64,000 bases of DNA from Streptomyces galbus (GTDB lineage Bacteria; Actinomycetota; Actinomycetes; Streptomycetales; Streptomycetaceae): contig NZ_SZPR01000008.1 in the NCBI RefSeq assembly GCF_005280195.1, forward strand, positions 655,346-719,345, in the 5' to 3' direction. The translations under genes and the position numbers were made by a program. Every line of letters starts with the position of its first letter. Positions within the stretch are counted from its first letter, which is position 1. Positions 48,484 through 57,037 of this stretch are shown here, in pieces. The notes under the pieces are model-generated. The model saw only the letters and a list, made by a program, of their open reading frames with translations. It ran no database searches and had not been told where the DNA came from.

Positions 48484-50349
48484 CTAGCGGGAAGCGGTGG
48501 TGAGCTGGCGGTTGACTGCGGCGCTGAGGACGCCGATGTTGGCGCCCTTGCTGAGGGTCGAGATGTTCAGCGAGAGCCCGAACTCCTTGTTGACGAGCTG
48601 CAGCATGTGGATGAGCGAGAAGGAGGTGCCGCCGAGGTCGAAGAACTCGTCGGTGTCCCGCACCGCCTCCACGCCGAGGACCTCGGACCAGATCGCCCGC
48701 AGCGTCCGCGTCGCCGGGTCCGCGGCACCGGCCGCGTGCTCGCCGGTGGCGTCGCGGGTCTCGGCGAGCCGGGCGTCCAGCAGCTTGGCGAGGACGGCCT
48801 GGTCGAGCTTGCCGTTGACGGTGACCGGGACCTCCTCGATGCACAGGTACGCCGACGGGGCCATGTAGAACGGCAGCGAGCGGGCCACCTCGGCGCGCAA
48901 CTCGGCGACCAGGGCATCCGGTTCGGCGTCGGTGACCGGGTAGGCGACCAGGCGGGGGTCGCCGCTGCCGAAGTCGGCCGCGGTGACGACCGCGTCGCGG
49001 ACCGCCGGGTGCTGCCTGAGGCGGGCCTCGATCTCGCCGGGTTCGATGCGGTAGCCGCGGATCTTCAGCTGGCGGTCGGCGCGGCCGACGTAGGCGTACT
49101 CCCCGGGGCCGGTCTGCACACCCAGGTCGCCGGAGTCGTACCAGCGCTCGGTGGTGCCGTCGGCGGCGGTGCGCTCGAAGAAGCGCTCGGCGGTGAGGTC
49201 GGGGTGGTCGAGGTAGCCGCGGGCGAGTCCGGCGCCGGCGACGTGCAGGACGCCCTCCTCGCCGGGCGGCAGGGACCGCCCGTCCGGGCCGACGACGTCG
49301 ATGCGCAGGTCGGAGAGGGGCGCGCCGATCGGGCTGGGGCCCTCGGCGGTGAGGTCGGCCTCCTGGACACGGCGCCAGGTGACATGGACGGTGGTCTCGG
49401 TGATGCCGTACATGTTGATCAGGGCCGGGCTGTCCAGTCCGTGCCGCTCGGCCCAGGGCGCGAGCATCCGGTGGTCCAGCTTCTCGCCGCCGAACACGAC
49501 GTGGCGCAGGGCGAGTCCGGCTGCGGCGGGACCGGCCTCGGCGTCGGCGTGGGAGAAGTTGCGGAAGGCGGACGGCGTCTGGTTGAGGACGGTGACCCGC
49601 TCGCGGCGCAGCAGCTCGTGGAAGGCGCGCGGGTCGCGGGCGGTGTCCCGGGAGACGACGACGAGCCGGCCGCCGTGCAGCAGGGCGCCCCAGATCTCCC
49701 ACACGGAGAAGTCGAAGGCGGCCGAGTGGAACCCGGCCCACACGTCGTTCCCGTCGAAGCCGAAGACCTCCGCGGTGGCGGTGAACAGCCGGACCACGTT
49801 GCGGTGTTCGATCTGCACGCCCTTGGGGGTGCCGGAGGAACCGGAGGTGAAGATCACGTACGCGAGGTCCTCGGGACGGGTGTCCGGGGCCGGCGGCGCG
49901 ACGTCCTCGCCCGGTTCGGCGTCGACCGGGACGGCCCGCGCGCCGGTGACCAGGTCCGCGGTGTCCGTGCCGGTCACCACGAGGCCGGAGTCGCACCGGG
50001 CGAAGACGAAGTCCCGGCGCTCGGCCGGGTAGGCCGGGTCGACGGGGACGTAGCCCGCACCGGCCTTGAGGATGCCGAGCAGGCCCACGATCAGGTCGCG
50101 GCCCCGCTCCACGCACAGGCCGACCCGCTGGTCCCGGCCGGCACCGGCCGCGCGCAGGACGGCGGCGAGCCGGTCGGCCCGGGCGTCGAGCTCCCGGTAG
50201 GTGAGGTCGCCGCGGGCGTCGGTGACGGCGACCGATTCCGGATGCGCCCGGGCGACGCGCTCGAAGTTCGCGTGCAGGGTGAGCGATTCGTCGAGCGGTG
50301 CCTGCCGATTCTGGGATTCGCTGGAGATCGCGCCAGGATTCACGGACAT
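48484..50349 (-). CDS. Stand-alone A-T didomain, threonine-specific (SyrB1-like)
   Basis: A 621-residue A-T protein: A domain about 25-530 ([20 protein letters not shown]), carrier at about 550-615 ([13 protein letters not shown]). The specificity positions read D-F-W-N-V-G-M-V-H, the classic threonine code DFWNIGMVH with one Ile-to-Val change. It activates Thr and presents it to the halogenase. ATG at 50349 is preferred over 50373 because AAAGGG lies just upstream. First gene of the main operon (50349 to 32485). Confidence 0.94.
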   Translation of the reverse strand: MSVNPGAISSESQNRQAPLDESLTLHANFERVARAHPESVAVTDARGDLTYRELDARADRLAAVLRAAGAGRDQRVGLCVERGRDLIVGLLGILKAGAGYVPVDPAYPAERRDFVFARCDSGLVVTGTDTADLVTGARAVPVDAEPGEDVAPPAPDTRPEDLAYVIFTSGSSGTPKGVQIEHRNVVRLFTATAEVFGFDGNDVWAGFHSAAFDFSVWEIWGALLHGGRLVVVSRDTARDPRAFHELLRRERVTVLNQTPSAFRNFSHADAEAGPAAAGLALRHVVFGGEKLDHRMLAPWAERHGLDSPALINMYGITETTVHVTWRRVQEADLTAEGPSPIGAPLSDLRIDVVGPDGRSLPPGEEGVLHVAGAGLARGYLDHPDLTAERFFERTAADGTTERWYDSGDLGVQTGPGEYAYVGRADRQLKIRGYRIEPGEIEARLRQHPAVRDAVVTAADFGSGDPRLVAYPVTDAEPDALVAELRAEVARSLPFYMAPSAYLCIEEVPVTVNGKLDQAVLAKLLDARLAETRDATGEHAAGAADPATRTLRAIWSEVLGVEAVRDTDEFFDLGGTSFSLIHMLQLVNKEFGLSLNISTLSKGANIGVLSAAVNRQLTTASR

Positions 50350-50489
50350 GGGCCCTTTCCGGTCATGGTGCACAACACGGGTACGAAAGTGCGGAAGGTG
50401 GTTTCGCCCGACCTCCCCGGAAACCTTGTGGAACGGTCTCAGGGGCGTCCGGACCCTTTCAAGGGAAACCGTTTGGCACGAAGCTGCAA

Positions 50490-50509
50490 TGGCGCCAAGT
50501 GTCCATTTC
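50490..50509 (+). promoter_or_regulatory. Candidate cluster operator, copy 2
   Basis: TGGCGCCAAGTGTCCATTTC, about 140 bases upstream of the A-T start, with AATGG/CCATT arms. See copy 1 at 32467. Confidence 0.5.
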
Positions 50510-50533
50510 CGCGGAGCGGTTCGGGAATTCCGT

Positions 50534-51598
50534 TCACAGCCATCCCGCCCGTTCCGCGAGAACTCCCACCTCGAAACGGCTGCGGGCGCCCAGGCGGGAG
50601 CAAATGCCGGACATCATGCGGCGCGTGGTGCGCAGCGAGAGGCCCAGTTTGCGGCCGGCCACCTCGTCGGTGAGGCCGCGTTCGAGCAATCGCAGCAGCT
50701 CCAGTTCCTGTTGTGAGGGCCCTTCGGTGGCCGGCGGGCGGCCCGTCTCGAACGGCACGGCCTGTTCCCAGACGAAGTCGAAGAGCGCGAGCAGCGCGTC
50801 GATCACCCCGGGCGCGCGCAGGACCACCGCGCCGGCCCCGCTGTCCTCCGGGTCGAGCGGCAGCAGGGCGGTGGACCGGTCGGCGATCAGCATGCGCAGC
50901 GGCAGCGAGGGGATCGTCCGTATCTCACCGCCGAGCCGGGCGAGCCACTGGGCGTACTCGGTGCTGCTGCGGTCGTTGCGGACACTGTCCAGGTAGACGG
51001 TGCGCAGCCGGACCCCGGCGCGCAGCATCCACTCGTCCAGCGGGCGGCTCGCGGCCAGGTCCTCGGGGCTCTGCGGGCCGCCGGGCAGGAACGCCCTGAG
51101 TTCGCCGTCGACGTTGCGGGCCACCTCGGACAGGTACGCCCGGACCTCACCCACGCCCTCCAGGAGTTCCATGCCCTGGTTGCCGTGGCGGGCCCGCTGG
51201 GCGGCGTAGACCGCGGTGAGTTCGGCGGCGCACGCCTCCACGGCCGCCAACTCCCGTTGCTGGGCCAGGATCTCGGACTCGCGCCGCCGGATGTGGGCGG
51301 CGAGGCCCACCTCCGGGCTGACGGCGGCGATGTCGCGGGACCCCGCCCGGTAGAGCATGGAGAGTCCGGCGAGCCGGTCGAGCGCGGAGCGCACCTCCCC
51401 CTCCGTGAGGCCGAGCCGCCCGGCGATCCGGTCCGCCGGCCAGCCGGGCTCCGCGATCACCAGCCGGTACACGTCCACGCAGGTCTCGTCCTGGCCGAGC
51501 AGGGCCGCCAGGGGCGCGTGGCCGGGGCCCGGTCCGTGCTCCCGTACCTCCCTCGTCCTCCGTGCCCGTGCTGCCTCTCGCACCTGACTGCCTGACAC
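50534..51598 (-). CDS. LuxR-family cluster regulator with TrmB-type N-terminus
   Basis: A 354-residue regulator. An N-terminal winged helix (WPADRIAGRLGLTEGEVRSA) and a coiled stretch (RRRESEILAQQRELAAVEAC) lead to a TrmB/PLD-like middle domain and a C-terminal LuxR helix-turn-helix (LLRLLERGLTDEVAGRKLGL, SLRTTRRMMSGICSRLG). There is no receiver domain. GTG at 51598 follows GGAGAGG. It sits between the supply and assembly operons, and its product is a natural candidate for binding the shared motif. Confidence 0.86.
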   Translation of the reverse strand: MSGSQVREAARARRTREVREHGPGPGHAPLAALLGQDETCVDVYRLVIAEPGWPADRIAGRLGLTEGEVRSALDRLAGLSMLYRAGSRDIAAVSPEVGLAAHIRRRESEILAQQRELAAVEACAAELTAVYAAQRARHGNQGMELLEGVGEVRAYLSEVARNVDGELRAFLPGGPQSPEDLAASRPLDEWMLRAGVRLRTVYLDSVRNDRSSTEYAQWLARLGGEIRTIPSLPLRMLIADRSTALLPLDPEDSGAGAVVLRAPGVIDALLALFDFVWEQAVPFETGRPPATEGPSQQELELLRLLERGLTDEVAGRKLGLSLRTTRRMMSGICSRLGARSRFEVGVLAERAGWL

Positions 51599-51665
51599 GA
51601 CTCACCTCTCCCCCGTGCGGTTGTTCCGTAGCGGCCCGGCGGGTCCCCTCCGCGCCGGCCGTGCG

Positions 51666-52703
51666 TCAGTAGTGCACCCGGCGGTTCTCCGGCGTCACCC
51701 GGTAGCGGATGCTCCACAGGCTGCGCCGCACGTAGGTGCGCTGCAGCCAGCGGTCGCGTCCGTCGTAGCGGGCGGTGAAGGAGGTGCGGGCGTGGACCCC
51801 CTTGCGGTTGTTGATGAGCAGCGCCTGTCCCGGGCGCAGCCGCACCCCGTGCGCCACCGCCCCGCAGACCTCCTGGAGCTGTTCGAGGGCGGCCTGGGCG
51901 CCGCTGGTCAGCGGGCGGACGCCGTTGGCCGAGACGGCGATCTCCGGGTAGTCGTCGCTGCCGCTGATCAGCGGCACCGGCTCGGAGAGCGCGTCCTGGC
52001 CGCCCGTCACCCGGCGGGTGTAGCTGCCGGGCGCGTTGAGCCGGAACAGCGGCGAGCGCAGGGTCTGCAGGGTCTCGGGGGCGAGGGCGGCCGAGATGTC
52101 CCGGGCGTCGGCGTAGTGCGTCGCGGCCACGCCCTCGTGGTCCGCGCGCAGGCAACTGAGCACCAGGAAGTCGGGGTTGGCGATGTCGTAGCGGCCGATC
52201 TCGTCGTGCATGATGTCGCTGTGGAAGTTGAGGAAGACTTCCGAACCCTCGTTGGTCTGGGTCCGCGCGCCGCCCTGGACGGGGATCACGTCGTGGACGA
52301 GCTGCCCGGCCTTCTCGGTGCGCACGCCCATCGGCTCGCCGATCAGTCCGCTCAGCCCGAGGAGCACGCCCTCGGCGACGAAGGACCGCTTGTCACGGCT
52401 GGGGCCGCCGTCCGCGGGTGTGTCGGGCAGGTGCTCGTCCACCGGCAGGTTCTCGACCAGTGCGACGCCCGCCGTGTCGACGTGCCGGCCGAAGTCGAGG
52501 ATCTGCTGGAGGGTGTCGGTCGGCAGGCCCGCGAAGATCTGCAGGTAGCGGGTCATCGACCGGTCGATGTCGGGGCCGGGTTCGCCCGCCTCGGCGAGCT
52601 GGGCGCCGAGGCGGTCCCGCGCCCGGTCCGGCAGCGTGATCCGGGCGAAGGTCCGCGGCACGGCGGCCGGCGCCGCCTCCGCGTGGTCGGCGAGGATGCT
52701 CAT
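51666..52703 (-). CDS. Fe(II)/2-oxoglutarate oxygenase, AsnO/clavaminate-synthase type
   Basis: A 345-residue oxygenase, the second of this superfamily in the cluster. It has H-x-D in LNFHSDIMHDE, distal His in GVHARTSFTARYDG and Arg in DRWLQRTYVRR. The H-x-D form makes it a hydroxylase rather than a halogenase. It is only distantly like the 31342 enzyme (H-x-E). Likely beta-hydroxylates an acidic or amide amino acid, perhaps downstream of the mutase/kinase/dehydrogenase genes it follows. ATG at 52703 is six bases after the aspartokinase stop. Confidence 0.83.
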   Translation of the reverse strand: MSILADHAEAAPAAVPRTFARITLPDRARDRLGAQLAEAGEPGPDIDRSMTRYLQIFAGLPTDTLQQILDFGRHVDTAGVALVENLPVDEHLPDTPADGGPSRDKRSFVAEGVLLGLSGLIGEPMGVRTEKAGQLVHDVIPVQGGARTQTNEGSEVFLNFHSDIMHDEIGRYDIANPDFLVLSCLRADHEGVAATHYADARDISAALAPETLQTLRSPLFRLNAPGSYTRRVTGGQDALSEPVPLISGSDDYPEIAVSANGVRPLTSGAQAALEQLQEVCGAVAHGVRLRPGQALLINNRKGVHARTSFTARYDGRDRWLQRTYVRRSLWSIRYRVTPENRRVHY

Positions 52704-52709
52704 CTCTTC

Positions 52710-53828
52710 TCACACTCCCAGCAGTTGGCGTTCGGATTCGGGGGACGCCTCGGGGAACTCCGCGTCGGCGTCCTGCAGTACGTCGTGCAGGCGCTGCGCG
52801 AGGTGCAGCGCCTCGTCCTCGCCCGCGGCGACATGGGTGGCCGCCTTGCTGCCGCGCAGCGCGGTCACCGGGACCCCCGCCACGGCGCCCGGGGTCAGGC
52901 CCTTGCGGCGCTGGAACTCGTCCAGGTCGACGAAGCCGCCGATCACCGCGACGAGGGGCCCGGTGGTGAGCCGGACGGTGTCGATGTTGGCGCTGTGGAA
53001 GGCGGCGTAGGCCCGGTCGGCGTCCTGGTCGGAGGCGTAGCGCAGGGCCGTGGAGCGCTGGTTGAGGACGACCGCGGCGGCCGAGGCGCCCCGCCTGCCG
53101 ATCACCGAACCCACCCGGAACGGCGCCCGGTTGAGCCGGCAGACGATCTCCACCTTGCTCTTCTGCGCCAGCCGCACGGACCGGCGGTGCAGCACCTTCG
53201 CCCCGTACAGCGACATCATCGCGGCGATGTCGTACGACACCTCCTTCAGCAGCCGGGTGCCGCTGACCAGGTGCGGGTCGGTGCTGTAGATGCCGTCCAC
53301 GTCCGAGTGGATCTCGCACTGCGGGGCGCCGAGCGCGGCGGCCAGCGCCACCGCGGACAGGTCCGAGCTGTTCTTGCCGAGCCAGGTCGGCCGGCCCTGG
53401 GCGTCCGCGGCCTGGCCTCCCGGCACGACCACGACGTCGTGCTCGCGCAGCGCGGTCCGGATCGGCTCCGGGTCGGAGTGCTCCAGGCGCGCCCACATGA
53501 ACGCCGAGTCGGTGACCAGTCCGAGCTGGTGCCCGGCGAGCACGGTGGCGCTGCGGCCCGCCCGGTGCAGGGCGGTGGCCAGCAGTTGGGCGCCGACGGT
53601 GTCCGCGAGGGTGAGCAGGCCGGCCACCGTCTCGTCCTCCGGGTGCGGGTTGACCCGGCTGAGCCGGTCCCGGAACTGCTCGGTCTCGCCCGGCTGCCCG
53701 CTGACCACCACGACCAGCTTGCGGCCGTCCTCGTCGACCCGGCGGCCCAGCGCCTCGGCCAGCGTGCCGTACGCGGCCAGGGTGCGGAAGCTGGAGCCGC
53801 CGAACTTCAGTACGGAGGGGACAGTCAC
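52710..53828 (-). CDS. Aspartokinase (cluster copy)
   Basis: A 372-residue aspartate kinase. The N-terminus VLKFGGSSFRT is the K-F-G-G-S phosphate motif; GKNSSDLSAVALAAALGAPQ and IHSDVDGIYSTDPHLV complete the kinase fold. The C-terminal ACT region is short and divergent, so it may escape lysine/threonine feedback. It would phosphorylate Asp, or 3-methyl-Asp from the mutase. GTG at 53828 overlaps the next upstream stop. The housekeeping lysC-asd pair must lie elsewhere. Confidence 0.9.
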   Translation of the reverse strand: MTVPSVLKFGGSSFRTLAAYGTLAEALGRRVDEDGRKLVVVVSGQPGETEQFRDRLSRVNPHPEDETVAGLLTLADTVGAQLLATALHRAGRSATVLAGHQLGLVTDSAFMWARLEHSDPEPIRTALREHDVVVVPGGQAADAQGRPTWLGKNSSDLSAVALAAALGAPQCEIHSDVDGIYSTDPHLVSGTRLLKEVSYDIAAMMSLYGAKVLHRRSVRLAQKSKVEIVCRLNRAPFRVGSVIGRRGASAAAVVLNQRSTALRYASDQDADRAYAAFHSANIDTVRLTTGPLVAVIGGFVDLDEFQRRKGLTPGAVAGVPVTALRGSKAATHVAAGEDEALHLAQRLHDVLQDADAEFPEASPESERQLLGV

Positions 53829-54904
53829 AACGTGCCCCGTTCCACCAGCTCCTCGGCGATCTGCACGGCGTTGAGGGCGGCGCCGATGCGGAGGTTGTCG
53901 GCGACCAGCCAGAGCCAGAACGCGCGCGGGTTGCTCTGGGTGATGCGGACCCGCCCGACGTGCACGAGGTCCGAGCTGCCCACGACGGCCGGCGTCGGGA
54001 ACGCGGCCGGGTCGTGGGCGTCGTCGACCACGACCTCGGGCAGGGACCCGAGGACCTCGATCAGCTCGGCCCGGTCCACCGGCTCGTGGCACTCGACGTA
54101 GACGGCCTCGGAGTGGCAGTTGGCGACCGGGACGCGCACGCAGGTCGTGGTGACGTCCAGGTGCGGCAGGCCGAGTATCTTCCGGGACTCCTGGAGCATC
54201 TTCTGCTCCTCCAGGGTGAACCCGGAGTCCAGGAAGCGGTCGATCTTCGGGATCACGTTGAAGGCCAGCGAGGGCCGGAAGTTGCGCGGTTCGAACTCGG
54301 CGCCCGCACCCTGCAGGGCGGCCCGGCTGGACTCGTGCAGCTCGTCCATGCCGGAGTAGCCGAGCCCGGAGGCGGCCTGGTAGGTGCTGACCACCGCGTG
54401 CCGCACGCCCCAGCGGTCCTCGATACCGCGCAGCAGCCGGACCAGGGGGATGGTGGAGCAGTTGGGGTTGGCGATCACGCCGCTCTTCGGGAGCCGGTCC
54501 AGTTCGTGCGCGTTGACCTGGGGTACGACGAGCGGCGAGTCCGGGTCCATGCGGAAGGCGATGGTGTTGTCGATCACGACGGCGCCCGCCGCGGTGGCGA
54601 CCGGCACCCACTTCTCGCTCACCGAGGTGCCGGCGGAGAAGAAGGCCACATCGGCCTGCGCGAAGTCGAACTCCTCGATGGCCTGGACCTCGTACTCCTC
54701 GCCGCCGACGGTGAGCGTGCGGCCCGCGGACCGGGAGGAGGCGACCAGGTGCAGCTCGCGGTAGGGCAGTCCGCGCTGCTCGATCAGCTCGATCAGGGTG
54801 GTGCCCACGGCGCCGGTGGCACCGACGATCGCCACCCGGGGCGCGGGGGACGGACCGGGCCCGTCGGCGCGGGCGGAGGCGGCAGTGGCCCTTGCGGTGG
54901 TCAT
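53825..54904 (-). CDS. asd: Aspartate-semialdehyde dehydrogenase (cluster copy)
   Basis: A 359-residue ASADH: VAIVGATGAVGTTLIEL (NADP fold), FFSAGTSVSEKWVP, and catalytic Cys in VIANPNCSTIPLV with His further on. It reduces aspartyl-4-phosphate to the semialdehyde, the branch point to Thr, Met and Lys. In this operon it may raise Thr supply for the halogenase, or reduce a 3-methyl analogue. ATG overlaps the EamA stop. Confidence 0.92.
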   Translation of the reverse strand: MTTARATAASARADGPGPSPAPRVAIVGATGAVGTTLIELIEQRGLPYRELHLVASSRSAGRTLTVGGEEYEVQAIEEFDFAQADVAFFSAGTSVSEKWVPVATAAGAVVIDNTIAFRMDPDSPLVVPQVNAHELDRLPKSGVIANPNCSTIPLVRLLRGIEDRWGVRHAVVSTYQAASGLGYSGMDELHESSRAALQGAGAEFEPRNFRPSLAFNVIPKIDRFLDSGFTLEEQKMLQESRKILGLPHLDVTTTCVRVPVANCHSEAVYVECHEPVDRAELIEVLGSLPEVVVDDAHDPAAFPTPAVVGSSDLVHVGRVRITQSNPRAFWLWLVADNLRIGAALNAVQIAEELVERGTL

Positions 54905-55941
54905 CGGGACTCTCCGATCGTGAGCTTCTCGGCGCGGGGGGCGTCGGCCGGCGCGGACCCGGGGAGGCCGGCGGGCGCGGGGACGGTCCGCGGGGCGGCG
55001 GAGACCGCCTCGGCCCCGGAGGTGTCCTCGGACCTGGCCGGGCGGCGCGGGAAGCTCCAGCCCAGGTTCACGCCGAGGCTGGCGGCGACGATCAGCGGGA
55101 TGCCGAGCGCCTGGACGAGGCTGACGCGGTGGCCGTAGACCGCCCAGTCGCAGATCATCGCGACCGCCGGGTAGACGAAGGCGAGGACGGCGATCTTCGG
55201 GGTGGGCAGCTTCTGGTACGCGGAGTACATGAGGACGTACATGAGGCAGGTGTGGATCAGTCCGAGGCCCACCAGCCAGCCCCAGTCGGTGCCCGTGTCC
55301 TTCATCGCGCCGAAGGAGGCGAAGGGCAGCAGCAGCGGGATGCCGAGCGTCACCTGGACCAGCGCGACCAGGTGCGGCCTGACGCCGGTGACGCGCTTGG
55401 TGATGACGGTGGACAGCGCGTAGAAGAGGGCCGCGAGCAGCGCCTGGCCGAGCCCGACCAGGTAGGCCGAGTGGCCGCCGCTGCGGAAGTCGGAGAGCGA
55501 GACCCCGGCGGTGAGGACCAGTCCGCCGAAGGCGACGACCAGCCAGCCGAACTTGGCGGGGGTCAGCCTGTCCCGGAACAGCAGCACGCCGAGCAGGGCC
55601 ACGTAGAACGGCTGGGTGTGGTAGACGACGGTGGCCACCGAGATCGAGGTGTTCTTGTACGACGAGAACAGCAGGACCCAGTTGAAGACGATGAAGACGC
55701 CGCCGAGCGCAGCCAGGCCCAGCTTGCGCGGGGTGAAGTTGTGGTCGGTGAAGAAGCCGCGCACCAGGCAGTAGAGGCCCAGTGCGACCGCCCCGAAGAC
55801 ACAGCGGAAGAAGACGACGTTGAACGGGGATGCCCCGGACTCGACGACGAAGATGCCGATGGTGCCCGAGAGCACCATCGCGATCGTCAGTTCCACTGTT
55901 CCTTTCAGTTCGGTGCCGTTCGAACGTTGGTCCGTACTCAT
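54901..55941 (-). CDS. EamA/RhaT-family transporter
   Basis: A 346-residue membrane protein with ten segments in two EamA repeats (SGTIGIFVVESGASPFNVVF; ALLAALFYALSTVITKRVTG). Members export amino acids and small metabolites. The C-terminal 45 residues are a Pro/Ala-rich tail. ATG at 55941; 70 bases separate it from the binding-protein gene. Could export a precursor or the product. Confidence 0.88.
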   Translation of the reverse strand: MSTDQRSNGTELKGTVELTIAMVLSGTIGIFVVESGASPFNVVFFRCVFGAVALGLYCLVRGFFTDHNFTPRKLGLAALGGVFIVFNWVLLFSSYKNTSISVATVVYHTQPFYVALLGVLLFRDRLTPAKFGWLVVAFGGLVLTAGVSLSDFRSGGHSAYLVGLGQALLAALFYALSTVITKRVTGVRPHLVALVQVTLGIPLLLPFASFGAMKDTGTDWGWLVGLGLIHTCLMYVLMYSAYQKLPTPKIAVLAFVYPAVAMICDWAVYGHRVSLVQALGIPLIVAASLGVNLGWSFPRRPARSEDTSGAEAVSAAPRTVPAPAGLPGSAPADAPRAEKLTIGESR

Positions 55942-56011
55942 GGACGGTCCCTCCTCGGAGACTTCGGGGGTGGTCGCGGGGCGGGCCGGCGGGCGGCCGG
56001 CCGACCGCCGG

Positions 56012-57037
56012 TCAGTGCAGGGGAACGGCGTAGTGCAGGCCGCCCCGGGTCCACAGCTCGTTGAGTCCGCGCGGCACGCCGAGCCCGGAGGCGCCGCCCA
56101 GATTGCGTTCGTAGCAGTCGGCGTAGGTGCCGACCGCGGCCAGGACGCGGGCCGCCCACTGCTCGTCCAGGCCCACCGCGGGGCCGTGCGGTCCGGCGAG
56201 CCGGGCGGCCTCGGCGAGCGCCTCGGCGCGGTGTCCGGAGCCGGCCTCGTCGACCTGGTGCTCGGCGGCCGTGAGCAGTTGCAGCACCCAGCGGCACAGC
56301 CGGTACCAGTGCGGGTCGTCGTCACGGACGGCGGCGCCCATCGGCTCCCGGGAGATCGAGGTGTCCAGCACGCGGTGGTTCCACGGGTCCGGCAGCGCGG
56401 CCCGCTCCCCGGCCAGTGCGGTGCGGTCCAGCACGTAGGCGGCGCACTCGCCGCTCGCGTACGCGGCCAGGGTCCGGGCGGGCGTGGCGAAGGCGACGGC
56501 CTCGACGGGGGCGAGGCCCCTGCGGCCGTACCAGGAGGCCAGGTTGGCGGCGCTGGTGGTGCCGGCCTGCACGGCCAGCCGGGCCCCGGCGAGCTGCGCC
56601 GGATCGGCGATCTGGCTGTCCCCGCGGACCAGGAAGCCCTCGCCGTCGTAGCAGGTGACCCCGGCGAACAGAACCGGCCACCCGGCCTCGCGCCCCAGTG
56701 TCCAGGTCAGGTTGCACACGGTCAGCTCCGCCTCGCGCGCCACCAGCCGCTCCAGCCGCTCGGCCGGGTCGGAGGCCACCCACTCGACGGCCTCCGCGTC
56801 CCCGAGCACCGCGGCCGCCACGGCCCGCGCCACGTCGGCGTCGAGGCCCGTCCACCGCCCGTCCGGCCCGCACAGCGACAGTCCGACGATGCCGCGGCTG
56901 ACCACGGCCCGCAGGGCGTTGCGGCCGCGGACCTCGTCGAGGGTCGGGAAGCGGGCGGGGGCGGTCTCGGTGGCCGCGGCCACCGGCGAATCGGTTCTGC
57001 TGCGGGCCGTGGTGGCGGTTCGGGTCGCCGTACTCAT
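56012..57037 (-). CDS. AapJ-like amino-acid-binding protein without signal peptide
   Basis: A 341-residue protein closely following polar amino-acid ABC binding proteins (GRWTGLDADVARAVAAAVLG, LTVCNLTWTLGREAG, FAGVTCYDGEGFLV, AGTTSAANLAS, VPRGLNELWTRGGL). The N-terminus (MSTATRTATTARSRTDSPVA) has no hydrophobic core or lipobox, and no permease or ATPase gene is nearby. It therefore looks cytosolic, perhaps a ligand-binding or enzymatic derivative. ATG at 57037 gives the ATGA overlap with the mutase gene; 57049 is an alternative. Confidence 0.82.
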   Translation of the reverse strand: MSTATRTATTARSRTDSPVAAATETAPARFPTLDEVRGRNALRAVVSRGIVGLSLCGPDGRWTGLDADVARAVAAAVLGDAEAVEWVASDPAERLERLVAREAELTVCNLTWTLGREAGWPVLFAGVTCYDGEGFLVRGDSQIADPAQLAGARLAVQAGTTSAANLASWYGRRGLAPVEAVAFATPARTLAAYASGECAAYVLDRTALAGERAALPDPWNHRVLDTSISREPMGAAVRDDDPHWYRLCRWVLQLLTAAEHQVDEAGSGHRAEALAEAARLAGPHGPAVGLDEQWAARVLAAVGTYADCYERNLGGASGLGVPRGLNELWTRGGLHYAVPLH

